Assembly (NCBI RefSeq): GCF_000005505.3
Contig: NC_016131.3
Location: 18,249,501 to 18,313,500 of the forward strand
DNA length: 64,000 nt
Direction: 5' to 3'
Source: Brachypodium distachyon
Lineage: Eukaryota; Streptophyta; Magnoliopsida; Poales; Poaceae
Positions 1 to 12,674 of this stretch are shown one piece after another. The notes under the pieces were generated by a model, which did not search any database, had not been told where the DNA came from, and saw only the letters and a program-made list of their open reading frames with translations. Position numbers and translations under genes: made by a program. Within the stretch, counting starts at the first letter, position 1. Each line of letters starts with the position of its first letter.

Positions 1-2148
1 CACGTTCCGTTCGCCCATCCACGTCGCCGTCTCGGAAAAAACACAGGCGCTATCTGCGGAACGCCGGCGTCAACATCCAGGATGCATCCAACGAGCTCCC
101 GTCCAACGCTTTGCCGCCGCTAGCTGCCACCCACCCCCGTCAGCCGTCAGGGCTCGGTGAACCGTTTTGACCTCGGACGCGCTACGGCGGGGGTTTTCCC
201 CGCGTTCGGCGCGCGATCCCTTTCCACTTTGCCTGCACGTGTTCTCTCTTCCGGCTATCCAGTATCCACTGCCCCCTTGTCCCTTTGCGGCACGCTCTGA
301 CTCTGTGCGGGGAGAGCCGTTCGTGTCTTGGCGTCGTGGGCGATCCAGGCCGTTGGATTGGTCACGGGCTCACGGCAGATTTCCCTTGCTGCCCTGGTAC
401 TTGCTTCTGGATCAAGTTTTGTCGCGAGCCGCTTCAGTAATTCAGGTTTACTTGTCCATCGCAAAAAAAAGTAATTCAGTTTTACTGCAGGTGTCTTTTT
501 TTATCGGGAAGTGTGATACGGAGTACTCGCGAGAGAGAAAAGGAAAAAATAATAATCCGGTGTGAAAAACAGACTGAGGCGACGATAACAGTAGGTAGGA
601 GTATGTTACTGTTTCCTGAACGGATTAGGTGCCATCAAGACGTCAAATTTCGCTGTTATCTAAACAGTTAACCGATAATTAACATGCGTTGAGGCGACAA
701 TAATGCATTTTTTTAGCGGACCTAGCAGCTGCTGCTGGGGTCTTGTACTAGTGTGGTGTTGGTTGTTGGTGGCCACATTCTACTTGCACAGTGGTCTGCT
801 GGTCTTATGAGCCAACGCTTTTCAAGCATCAGTGCATCGCATATATCCTTTTCAGCATAAGAAGTGCATGCACCTCGCCGCCTTGTCTCCACAGTATTAA
901 CTGCACGTTGGAGATGGTCCTTCGCTGATGGAGTACTATTTTTAAGAAACAACATTCCTTCTATACTATACACGTCTGTGAGAGAAAGAATGGTATTGCA
1001 CCGCAATTAAAAAAGTTATTCCCATCAGCCCACTAACTAATGCACAGCTATTCAAAAGAGGCAAGAGCAGAAGCAGCCGGACTGACCCTGGACTACTCCT
1101 GGAGACAGTTGTCACTACTGCATGCCCAATATTGAAAAATATAACCGTTGGCCGTGCTATACAAATTCACAGTACAAGTATCATCTCAAACCGGATTACA
1201 TACATTTGAAATTAAATTATCCTATAAATAACGCGACCTCGTCAGAGCCACATACGGGCTGCCGCCCACTGTCAGAGCTTAAATTCCTCTACAATCCAAA
1301 TGTTATTCAGTCGTAAAATAGTAATTTGCTTCAAATGGTACCAAAAACATTCCATCGACGCCACACCTTCTCTCGCCGCAAATTTAGGAGAATCGCAGTA
1401 AAGAATCGGCCAAAGTCCCGTCGCCTGCAATAGAAAGAGACGGAAGATTCGGAGACGTCCGTACTTGGGCACAGCCCACGAGGCCTAGTCTTCTCCAAGC
1501 GGGAACAGTCCACCTCCACTCGCTGACACTCTAGTCCCGCGGTAGGCGGACCCCACTGACCGGTGAGAGAAACACCACGCAACCGCCGTCGCCAAGCAGC
1601 CTTCACCGCTGTCACGGGCTCATCACGGCTCTCCGGAGGCATTCACCGCAGCAGGAGCAGCCAAAAATAAAACGGAGGAAAGACTAGTCCTAGCAGTAAA
1701 AACTCCGGAAGCAAGTATAGCAGCTGTGGCAAAGAGGGGAAAGCTATAGGAGCAGCAGGAGAAAGGGAAGGGGAAAAATTAAAGTAGAGTTTAAACAGCG
1801 AGAGGAGAAGAGCCAGCCGGCAGTAGTAGGAGAGGAAGAGGAGTCCCAATCCCACGGTGCCTCGACCGCCTCCCTCACCCCGTACTACCCTACGCCCACC
1901 ACCGCTCCCCGCGCGGCGGAACCCTAGGCCGCGGCGTGGATCCCGAGATCTCCGGGGGGCTCTAGCGGCGGTGTGCGCACTGCCCTCAGCTCGCCGGCGG
2001 CGGGGGGCGGCGCCCCCCATGCCTTTGGCGCCTCGATCGGAGCCGATCGGTGGGCGCGGGAGGCGTCAGAGCAGCTCGGCGGCCGCGGCGGGAGCCGGAG
2101 AGGCGGAGGCGGGGAAGGGAGAGGGAGAAGAGGAGGCAGAGGAGAAGG
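1..2148. other. Upstream region and probable 5' UTR of the formin gene
   Basis: No gene is recognised in the first 1.6 kb; the open frames there are short and unlike known proteins. From about 1,640 the DNA becomes purine-rich and then very GC-rich, ending in repeated GGAG/GAGG stretches just before the formin start at 2,149, as expected for a grass 5' UTR and proximal promoter. I see no clear TATA box at a fixed distance from the start, so the transcription start is not placed. Confidence 0.5.
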
Positions 2149-5100
2149 ATGGCGCTGTTCCGCAAGTTCTTCCTGAAGAAGACGCCGGATCGGCTGCTCG
2201 AGATCTCCGAGCGTGTCTATGGTATAATGCCCTCGTCTCTGGGTGGAGTTGGACCCGCGGAGTGTGGGATCTGCGGGGGAGTTGCTTGTTCCGAGGAGGA
2301 ATTTGGGATTTGGTGCGGTTTGGGGGTTCCGATTTCGATAAAGTTTCGCTCTCGATGGTTTTATCTGAGCTGGATTTCAGTGCTTTCGGAAGCACAGTAA
2401 GCTAGATTTGGTAAATTTGGAAGTTCGAAGTTAGCTCTTGAATTTAGTCCAGTTTTAGGTTTTGGACTTCGGAGTATGTACGGACGACTTAGATTTAGCC
2501 GCATTTGACTTAAATCCGCTTGATTTGTTTCTATTTTTCGAATTCTGTGTTGCTAGTGTTGGATGCTTGCACTTGGGCAAGCTTTGGGTTTAATTGCATT
2601 TGGCTTAAACAGGCAAGGAACAAATAGGGCCTGTATTATGTCCATATTTTCAATTGTTTCTTACTCCAAACTTAGTTAGTCATAATGGCTAGTTATCCAT
2701 TGAAACCACCGGAGTCAAATTCTTGGTTGTGTGTGGAAATGAGAATTTAAGTACATATGCGGTGGGGAAATTAGGATCCTGCTAGCCGGCCAGCACTAGA
2801 TGCCTTAGCCATTTTTCTAATGCTAGTTGAATGATGCAAATGTTAGCATCTGATATCACTAATTTCAATGGGCATGTGTTTTCAGTGTTCGACTGCTGCT
2901 TCTCCGCGGATGCCATGGGTGAGGATGAGTACAGGGATTACTTGAGTGGCATCGTTGCACAATTGCAGGACTACTTTCCGGATGCGTCATTCATGGTCTC
3001 CAATTTCTGGTCGGGGGACAAGAGGAGTCGGATTTCAGATATATTGTCTGAGTACGACATGACAGTCATGGATTACCCACAACAGTACGAAGGATGCCCG
3101 CTCCTTCAGCTTGAGATGATCCATCATTTCTTGAAATCATGTGAAAACTGGTTGTCAGTGGAAGGTCAGCAGAACATGCTTCTGATGCACTGTGAGAGAG
3201 GGGGATGGCCAGTGCTTGCATTCATGTTGGCTGGACTGCTCCTATATCGGAAAACATACACTGGTGAGCAAAAGACACTAGAGATGGTCTACAAGCAGGC
3301 TCGCAGGGATTTTATACAGCAATTCTTTCGGTTGAATCCTCAGCCTTCGCACCTCAGATATTTGCACTATGTAACAAGACATGGAAGTGGTTCAGAATGG
3401 CCTCCCATTAGCCGTCCTCTCATCTTGGATTCAGTAGTTCTCCACACTGTTCCTAGATTTGATTCTGAAGGGGGCTGTAGGCCGTACTTGCGTATACATG
3501 GGCAAGACTCGAGTCCTGGTAACAAGAGTGCAAAAGTTCTTTTTGAGATTCCGAAGACCAAGAAACACCTCCAGCGTTATGGGCAGGTAATGATTTTCAT
3601 CCTAAGTTGTAGTGATATTTATCACTGTTCAAATTATACTCTAACAGATGGTTGCAATGCAGGTAGAAGTTCCAGTAAAAATTAGTGCCTTTTGCCGTGT
3701 TCAGGGAGATGTTGTTCTTGAATGTATTCACATTGGCCGTAACATAGATCATGAGGAAACGATGTTTCGGGTCATGTTCAACACTGCCTTCATTCAATCA
3801 AATGTGCTTGGATTGAATCGTGATGATATTGACACTGCGTGGAACGTGAACAATCAGTTCCCAAGGGACTTCCGAGCTGAGGTGCTAAATTTAACTACCC
3901 CCATGCGGCCATGCCTTTCTTCTGCTCCCTTGTCTATCTGTCTCTTGTGCATTGTGAAATCTAAAACTAGAGTCCCTTTTCTGAACCAGGTACTCTTTTC
4001 GGACCCTGACTCTTTCAAGCCTGCTGCTGTGTTAGAAGAGGTAGGTGATGATGGAGATGAGACTGATGTCGCTTCAGTAGATACGGGAGATGAGTTTTAT
4101 GAAGCAGAGGAGGATTGGCATGATGCTAGAAGAGATCCAGAAACCCAGTCAACTGACGGTAGAACTTCATTAGAAGTTGGCAACACAGAATTGGATGGTG
4201 GGGTGGCAAGTGAAGCAAACATCAGCCTAGAGAAGCATCTGACTGATGAGGATGTGAAGCTTATTGTCTCTCAAAATTCAGGTAGCATGAATGACAATGG
4301 CCCAAGTGCAACTGCCCCTATTTTGGAAAATCTAGGAGGTTTACAGCAGGCATGTAAAGTTCTTGAGAAGTCTAAATTAGGCAACAGAAGTGACCAAGAG
4401 GACAATGCTGTGCACGACATACAGGTGGTTGCTTGTTCTGTAGATTCAGAAGGACGCAAGTTTGGATCCATCTGCCAGGAGGATACAAAAGGTGTAATTG
4501 CACAAACGTTAGTAACCGCAACAGATCCAAGTTGCAGTGATGAAGTTCAGTGCCATCCAGATGGATGCACAAAAATATCAAGGTACACTGATTTGGACTA
4601 CACTGCTTTCGGCGCTCCTAGAACATCATCTGGTATGGATGAGGATACACACTTGAGGACCAGGCCAAATGAAGGACAACCAAATGGTGACATCAAGATT
4701 ATTACTGAAAACACAATAACTGTGGACAATGAGCTACTGATCTATGAAGAGAAAACTGTAGTCGATAATGGAAACCTAATGCAAGAGGTGAAAAAGGTTG
4801 TCAAGGAAGAGAGCGTTATTTCCAAAATGGATAGAACTCGTCTTGAGAATATGCACTCACGAGATAACAGTAATCACAAGGTAGAAATGGCCAAGATTGC
4901 TGAGACAGCTGACACAAGATTGGAGGAAAGCAAATTGAAATCAGGTCATGGAGATCCCATACTTGCAAAGAAAACCAGTTTGCAGGATAGTATTGTCGTA
5001 TTACCAGCTAATGAAATAGCAGCAGAAATAAAAACTAAGCGAGAGGAGCGTGGTGGCAGACGGGATTTCGGCCTAGCTCTTCCTCAGAGTAAAATAGAAG

Positions 5101-8100
5101 CTAGAGCTAATAGCCCAAGGATAAGCGATGTCCAAAGGCAAACACCTGAAGCTGCATCGTCCGTACCAAAGAAAATACCAGTAGATGGTACTGCGCCTGA
5201 GCCAGTGTTATTGGAAGCTATCGTTGGGCACATCGAACAACTGGAACAACAATCAAAGCCAGCCAAAGCTAAAACAATACGTAGATGGGTCTCACCCAAG
5301 AAGGAATCTGAAACTGCCTCTGTGCGTAGGCCATCTCACCCTCCATCCAGATATGACAGCTCTCCAGCTGCACTAGCTATCCGTTCCATGTCCACAGACA
5401 ACAAAATCAATGTTGTGAAAGGTGCATCTCTAGTACTACCCGGAGTACCGTATGGCAAGCACATTTCGCAAGATGCAGCACTGTCTTCTACATTCCCTCC
5501 ACGGCTCTCAGTGACAGGTGCACAAGCTGCATCAAGAACTCAAGCTACAAATCCTGCTCCACCACCTCCACCACCGCCGCCTCCATTCTACTCTTCTTCA
5601 AGTTCAGGTACCAAGCACCTGCCACCACCTCCTCCTCCTCCTCCACCACCACCACCACCACCTCCGGCTTCAGCAGGCCTGTCAAACATACCTCCCCCTC
5701 CTCCACCTCCGTTCCTAGGGTTAGGTGTTCGTGGAAACGTTCCACCGCCACCACCACCTCCTCCAAGGTTAAATGGCAGTGCTATCGCTCCACCTGCGCC
5801 TCCACCGCCACCTCCGAAACCAAGTTCAAGTGCTCCACCCCCACCCCCACCCCAACCTCCTCCAGCCCCATCCTTCATAAGACATCCAAGTGCTCCTCTT
5901 CCACCGCCACCTCCACCTCCACCACCAACGGCACGCTCTGTTGCTCCTCCACCACCACCTCCCCCGCTTCCAGCAACACGCTCTGGTGCTCCACCTCCAC
6001 CACCACCTCCCAGAACATGTTCTACTCCTCCTCCTCCGCCGCCACCACCAATGACCCGTTCAGGAGCACCACCTCCCCCGCCCCCTCCTCCAGGTGGACG
6101 TCCTGGACCTCCACCATCCCCACCTCCTCCTGGTGCACGTCCTGGACCTCCACCGCCCCCACCTCCTCCTGGTGCACGTCCTGGGCCTCCACCTCCCCCA
6201 CCCCCTCCCGGTGCACGTCCTGGCCCTCCAGCTCCCCCACCCCCTCCAGGTGCACGGCCAGGCCCCCCACCTCCTCCAGGTCGACCAGGAGCTCCACCTC
6301 CTCCGCCTCCACCTGGAGGTGGCGGGCGAGCACCTCCACCACCACCTGCACCTGGAGGAAGAGTTGGTGGGCCTCCTCCACCTCCTCCTCCAGGTGGCCG
6401 CGCACCAGCTCCACCTAGAGCACCAGGCGTACCACCACCACCAGGAGGCAATCCTAGCTCCTTAGGTAGAGAGCGTGGGGTTGTACGTTCTCCAGCATCA
6501 GGTTTTGGGGCTGCAGCTGCACGGAAATCAACATTAAAGCCACTGCATTGGGTCAAAGTGACAAGGGCTATGCAAGGTAGTCTGTGGGAAGAATTACAGC
6601 GAAATGATGACTCACAGAGGTAATTTTTTTCTTTTGATTAAAATTGTTCATTATTACAAGGTTGAATCCAGTGTTTTTTGTGTTAAACTTTTAATGATGA
6701 CTCACAGAGATTGCATCAGTTTTAGACTGAGCAGTTATTAAAAACCTTGTACAACACTGTGCCTGATAGCGTCAACATTGCTGGTGCCTTTTGATATTTT
6801 GTACCTTAATGTTGTGAAGCTATCATCTGCAGTGTTTCAGAGTTTGATTTATCAGAACTGGAGAGCCTTTTTCCAGCAGCTGTTCCGAAGTTGGATAACA
6901 CCTCCAAAACTGATCGAAGAAAATCTCTTGGATCAAAGCCAGAAAAAGTTCACCTAGTAAGTAACAGGCTAACATCTTGGAATAAAGTTTGTTGCACCAA
7001 AATTGATTCATTTTAGCATTGACAAGGCCAGCGGTCTACTGTATTTTCTATTGCTAAGTGCTAACACTAGTGTGTTTATTATCAATATTAGTTGGCTAAG
7101 TGAATATGCATAATGGAATGATTGTTGCCACTTTTTTTTTTTGAGAAACTTCCACTGAGTTTGATGCATTGTAATGTTAAACTCTTTAGAGTAAGTAGAT
7201 ATTCTAGTGCAAGGTTTTGATGAAATACCAGCTGTTTCGCTTGTTTTCGTTAATCTCACATGATTGCTAGTTTGGTGTTTTTTACTTCGGTATACATTGC
7301 AATTTTAGCCCTGTAGAATAATTAGATATTACTCCGTATATTGCATAGTTTTGAAGAAGTACTAGTTTCCACCATCTTTTATCTCTTTGCAAGACATGTT
7401 TCATCTAATATCCTTTTTTTACATGAAATAGATTGAGTTGAGGAGGGCAAACAACACCGAGATCATGTTGACAAAAGTAAAGATGCCACTGCCAGAGTTG
7501 GTGGTAAGAATTTGAGCAATGAAATCAAAGATAATGTTAATCATGACATGATAAGATTTTTTATATGGTCACTAATATATTTAACAGAGGGCGGCTCTGG
7601 CACTGGATCAGTCCACCTTGGATGTGGATCAAGTGGAGAATCTTATAAAGTTCTGCCCTACGAAAGAGGAAATGGAAACTCTTAAGGTGCATATTAAAAC
7701 AATGTTACTTTGCCTGCATTTGTTTTCATTTTAAAGCATCATTCCCATCTGTTTTTCTTGTCAGAACTACACTGGAGACAAGGAAAATCTGGGAAAATGT
7801 GAACTGGTAATGACTATCCATGACCTTTGGCTGTCTCTTCTCTTTGCAGTACTATAATACCAGTATCAGAATGTTCACTGGTGTTGCATTTTCTTAATTT
7901 TGGTTCCCTAAATTTCTTGATAAATGAAAACACAGCAACCTCATATTTGGTTCATATTTGGTTCATCTTAATTGAAGATTAAGACAATCTTACATCAAAG
8001 CACAAGCACAACAACATTAGTCAAGTCCAGACACCCACAAGATGACCTATCCATTCCTTTGTTTGATCAGCATTACATGGCCTTTAATGTGGCTAGGTTT

Positions 8101-11100
8101 GATATGTATGTGAGCAGTTAGAAATGAGTGCCATTCCCAATTTAAAGAAAAAATGTTTTACGAGTTATACACAGCATTCATATTTCATGCCTTCCTGTCG
8201 AGTAAATCAGTATCGATTAAGCAATTACACGCTTGTCGCAGTTCTTCCTTGAATTGATGAAAGTCCCAAGAATGGAGTCAAAATTACGAGTGTTCTCCTT
8301 CAAGATCCAGTTTGGTTCACAAGTTGCAGATCTCGGAAAAAGTTTGAAAACCATAGACTCTTCATGTAATGAGGTACTCTGAGAGTGAAATTTTTGGCAA
8401 TGTGATTTGCAATTAGTCTTTGCTTGTTGTGTATTAAGTCAAATGTACTGTATCAGATCCGAACTTCTCTCAAGTTGAAGGAAATAATGAAGAAAATCCT
8501 GCTCCTTGGAAATACGCTGAACCAGGGGACTGCTAGAGGTAATAATAACTATTCATCGTATGAATGATATATGAATATATGATTTTTTATAAGCCTATTC
8601 TATATTAGCTTGTTTGATAGAACTATATCCTATGAAGTTTCTATTTTTTATTCAACTCCCTTGAGAGTAGAAATTAGCATAACTGCAAAGATTATGAGAA
8701 GAGAATTGCACCACACAAAAAATGTTTACATATCACCTCAGCCAGTAAATGCAATGCCAAACCATAAAGTTCATTTGTTGTTCGTCATCAAGAATCGTTG
8801 TGTTAATTTTTTTTCTAACTTGATACATTCCTCCAAATGAGAATTTTAGATTACAGAAGGATTACACATGAAATTTTATGAGACCTCTGAAATGACTAGC
8901 GGTGATCTCTGACATCACTACTTTAGTTATTCATAGGAGATAGAAATGCTTGTGGAGGAAAATTTTCATCTCAGGTTTTTAATCGAAATTGCCGTAGTAC
9001 TATAGTAGTGCTTTCACCTAAAGTGGGAATATATGGCAAATTAGAGCAGGCTTGATTTTACAGCTAAAACTGAATGTGCTGTTTTTCTCCTGAAGTACTC
9101 CCTCCTTTTGATAATATAGGGCACATTAGGGTTTGTTAAGGCAAGACTTTGACCAAACATTACTCCATTGATATGTCATTTGTATGATACGAAACCACAG
9201 TTATCAGTAAGTACTTTGAAGAGGAATCTAGTGATACCAATTTCATGTCATATAAACCACATTATATTATGAAAAGGTGGGAGTACATGGCAAATTTTGG
9301 CCATCTGCCTATCCATAGCTTGTGTTTGGCTGGTGACCAACAGTCCAACAGCACCGTTTCCTTCTATCTTTTGCGATGTTATTGACCTTTGTAATCTCCA
9401 GTTAGAATTTTGACCATTAATTTCCAACTCTTTATTTATGCAAGTAAATTTATAATATTACCCAAGTGTATCCAATGACAAATCCAATAACATAGCTTTC
9501 ATGTGGGTGTTGTCAATCCAGATAGTTCTATATAGTGCTTATTCAAGCAGGATTGAAGATTGAGTGATTGCACCCTAGATTGTTTATCCCATAAGCTTTA
9601 TTCACAGTCCTGTGAGCGTCATTCGCATTTATTTTGCCCGGTCTAGAATAAGTGGGTTATTCTTTTTTCAGAAACGAAAAGATTAGCATAGCATATGTTG
9701 CTAAAGTTTTTCTTGCAATAGTTTCACATTTTTGTTCCTAATTCCATCAGTTGCATTTTACTACTCCCTCCGATCCATATTAATTGTCGAAATATTACAT
9801 GTATCTAGATGCTTTCTAGGCATGGATACATCCATATTTGGGCAAATTTGAGGCAATTAATATGGATCGGAGGGAGTATTTCAGTATTTTGACACAGAAC
9901 ACAGCACACTTACAATTTTCAATGGCTATATTAGCAGTAGTAGTGTTCTTGGCAGGTTAACATATTTGTGCTTACTTTCAGGTGCTGCAGTTGGTTTCCG
10001 GTTGGATAGTCTGCTAAAACTTACAGATACCCGGGCAACAAATAATAAGATGACATTAATGCACTACCTCTGCAAGGTAGATTACTGTTCATTATTGTTG
10101 AGTTTTCATGAGTATGTTAGTACCCTTTCACCATTAGGTTATTTCTGTAATTGTAAACTGTAATCCAAACTGCATTTATTTTGCACACATGTGTTAGCTA
10201 TGTATTCTACTCCCTCCGTTCCATAATTCTTGTCTCAAATTTGCCCAAAAATGGATGTATCTATTCCTAAAAAGTGTCTAGATACATGTAATATTTCGAC
10301 AAGAATTATGGAAAGGAGGGAGTAACTAGTTAATTTTAGTCCTGTGTCTAATTAACTATTGTCGGGTTAAATGATTTGCACTTTGCTACATTGGTATCTT
10401 TCATATATGAGCTAACAGAAAAAAAATCTTTATATCAGGTGCTTGCTGCAAAGTCACCACAGCTGTTGAACTTTTATGTGGATCTTGTTAGTTTAGAAGC
10501 TACATCAAAGGTTTGGGTTTTCTTATGACATTCTATCAGTATGTAGTATTTATTTTGCCCAAATATCTATATGCTTTCTTTCTTCTAATTTATGCTTTGG
10601 AGCAGATACAACTGAAAATGCTAGCAGAAGAAATGCAAGCAGTTAGTAAAGGGCTGGAAAAAGTTGAGCATGAGTTTAAAGCTTCAGAAAGTGATGGTCC
10701 AGTGTCAGAAGTTTTTCGTGAGGTGAAAGCACTGTGTCATTCTATTTTCAGTTTTATAAGTTGTGTACAAATTATTTTTCCTGTACCTTTTAGTAGTAAT
10801 TACAACCTGACATTTGGACTGAATTACTGAACTGGGAACCCTCTTGAGGAAATTATATGGTTATGCAACGAAGGACTTTTCATAGTTGTCTGGAAAAAAT
10901 ATGGTAGAACGGTTTTTTTTTATGAATCACTTCAATCTTCTTTTCATCTGCTTGTTCACTGCTGGCCCTCTAGATGGAGTGCTCAGGCATTCAGATAGCT
11001 TGCATTGATTTTAATGGACAAGTCCAAAGCCAAATTAGAAAGAATACATGTGACTCTGTAAGTACTTCTGTTTTGTATTTTCGAGATAAACCGAGTGGGG

Positions 11101-12172
11101 CATGTGAACCCCATGCCATAACAGGGTGCTTATGTCAAGTTATCCAGAAGGTTCAGTAATATTAATTCACTAACCAAATGTGCACATTCATTTCTGTTTT
11201 GTATACCTGTTCATTTAATCCATCTTTATATGCTGAACTAGCGCTTTATTTAAATAACATAAAGTTGCTTTTGTATCATGTAAAATTGTGAAGGGCGTAT
11301 GAATCTCATTTGTCCTAATCTGGTTTTACTGGATTGTGTAGAAACTAAAAGAGTTCACTGACAATGCTGGAGCAGACGTGCAGTCATTGTCTTCATTGTT
11401 TTCTGAAGTGGTATGTTTCTGGCTTTTGGTTCCGTGAAGGGACATGTATATGTTACCTTGTGTTTGATTTTTTTGTCCTTTTCTTTTGGCAGGGAAAAAA
11501 GGCTGATCAACTGATTAAATATTTTGGTGAGGACCCTGTCCGTTGCCCATTTGAACAAGGTAAGGAGATCAGTTTTGTTGATTATTTTTAATGGGCAAGG
11601 TGACTTATCAATGAGATTTTGTGCTCGTTATATTTTTTGGAATACCTCTCAATATACATCTCTTCCTTAATTTCTACTCTCATTTGTATATAGTGCTTGG
11701 GCATGCCAACACATATGAGGATATGAATTATTTTCTGATGATGCAGCAGCTGGTTGAAGCATATCTGATCCGTGCATATAAGCATTAACGCATCTATTTG
11801 TGTTTGGTTGTTACAATAGCTCACCTTTACTCTATGGTAATCATCCTCTTGCAGTTATGTCTACCCTGTTGACATTTGTAACAATGTTCCGTAAAGCACA
11901 TGAGGAGAACGTCAAGCAAGCTGAGATTGAGAAGAAAAAGGCTCAGAAAGAGGCAGAAGCAGAGAAGACTAAAAATGCGCAGTTGGCAAGTAAAAATGTA
12001 TTGATCATTGATTCTTTTTGTTTCACAGTTTTACTTGACTTAAAAGAGTTCATTTGATTTATGTTTTTAAATCTGCTCATAGGAATCAAAACCGTCTAAT
12101 CCAAGCCGACAAGCAAAACAGATGTTAGAGAAAACAAAAGCTACAAGTAGAAGAGGAAAAGATGTTGGATGA
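2149..12172 (+). CDS. FH3: Class II formin (PTEN-like, C2, FH1, FH2), actin nucleator, 17 exons
   Basis: Class II plant formin that nucleates and elongates actin filaments. Exons by eye: 2149-2221, 2886-3586, 3663-3881, 3990-6619, 6833-6956, 7432-7503, 7588-7686, 7765-7806, 8242-8373, 8457-8538, 9982-10076, 10439-10510, 10606-10722, 11342-11410, 11493-11559, 11855-11997, 12083-12172. They sum to 4,827 nt with phase kept at every junction, giving 1,608 residues. The N-terminus (MALFRKFFLKKTPDRLLE) opens a PTEN-like domain (to about residue 190). Its P-loop reads HCERGG (His126, Cys127) and lacks the PTEN arginine, so it is probably a lipid-binding rather than catalytic module. A C2-like region follows to about 340, then an acidic linker, a proline-rich FH1 (about 854-1152) for profilin-actin, and FH2 (about 1176-1579) starting KPLHWVKVTRAMQGSLW. 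The whole protein matches rice FH3 as I remember it, so the symbol is by homology only. All domains are intact. Confidence 0.93.
3882..3989 (+). other. Formin intron 3: 108 nt, open in frame
   Basis: The intron has a GT donor after the codons for FRAE and an acceptor ending CCAG before VLFSD. It is exactly 36 codons long with no stop in the reading frame, so the open frame runs through it. I treat it as an intron because the flanks join into a continuous C2-domain segment (FRAE-VLFSDPDSF) and the insert has no domain character. Retention would yield a protein 36 residues longer. Confidence 0.75.
6093..6287 (+). repeat. 39-bp (13-codon) tandem repeat in the FH1 exon
   Basis: GGTGCACG-type anchors recur at 6093 (as GGTGGACG), 6132, 6171, 6210 and 6249, an exact 39-bp period. 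Each unit encodes polyproline followed by G(A/G)RPGP. The repeat preserves frame, so copy-number change would alter FH1 length without breaking the protein. Confidence 0.85.
9098..9283. mobile_element. Stowaway-type MITE in formin intron 10 (about 186 bp)
   Basis: Starts CTCCCTCC after a TA at 9096-9097 and ends GGTGGGAG before a TA at 9284-9285. The imperfect terminal inverted repeats and TA duplication fit Tc1/mariner-derived Stowaway elements. Confidence 0.75.
9764..9876. mobile_element. Stowaway-type MITE in formin intron 10 (113 bp)
   Basis: Flanked by TA on both sides. Termini CTCCCTCCGATCCATATTA and its inverted copy ending GGATCGGAGGGAG fold into a near-perfect hairpin. The interior carries the ACATGTATCTAGA core seen in other copies here. 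Confidence 0.88.
10210..10322. mobile_element. Stowaway-type MITE in formin intron 11 (113 bp)
   Basis: Same length as the copy at 9764 and closely related. Termini are CTCCCTCCGTTCCATAATTC and the inverted copy ending GGAGGGAG, with TA on both sides. Confidence 0.88.
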
Positions 12173-12643
12173 TCTCAGATGATAAACTCCGCAGTTGTGT
12201 TTTTGATCTGCTTGCCGGGCAAATATATACCCTGCTTGATGCATGGGAGGGGCCGAGGTTTTGCATTGTGTCTTTGGGCAGGCAAAGATGTGGGAATGGA
12301 TGCAGTCATCAATGGAAATAAAATAGTATGACTGCATTGATGCAACTGTACAGTTCTCTCAACGGTATTGCACAAAAAACTCTGCTTTAAAACAACATAT
12401 TGATGCTTGACTGTTTGTCTAAGTAATTTCTAACACCGCAGGTCTCACTGGCGATGGCCGACTATTTTTTTCCCTTCGGTCAACAAGGGTCCAGTGCCAA
12501 CATTTGACTGATGTAAAGAGCTGATGGCGAAGCTAACTTCATTCTTTTTCTTACTGTTCTATGTTGCTAGGTCTTTCTAACACCGGTTGCAAGTACAGCC
12601 ATGGCTTGAAAAACAGCCGGACAGGAAGGTTCGAAATTGTACA

Positions 12644-12674
12644 AATAGGAATAGGAATAGGAATAGGAATAGGG
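12644..12674 (+). repeat. (AATAGG)n microsatellite
   Basis: About five uninterrupted hexanucleotide units in intergenic DNA downstream of the formin. Confidence 0.9.

Noticed and set aside
1643..2405. Overlapping Arg/Pro-rich frames upstream of and across the formin start
   Set aside because: They are low-complexity frames in the GC-rich 5' UTR and first exon; only the MALFRKFF frame continues into formin exons.
5588..6556. 322-codon Gly-rich open frame on the minus strand opposite the formin FH1
   Set aside because: It is the complement of proline codons in the FH1 repeat; glycine runs follow directly from that composition.
8610..8840. 76-codon frame inside a formin intron
   Set aside because: AT-rich, no homology, and lies between well-defined exons.
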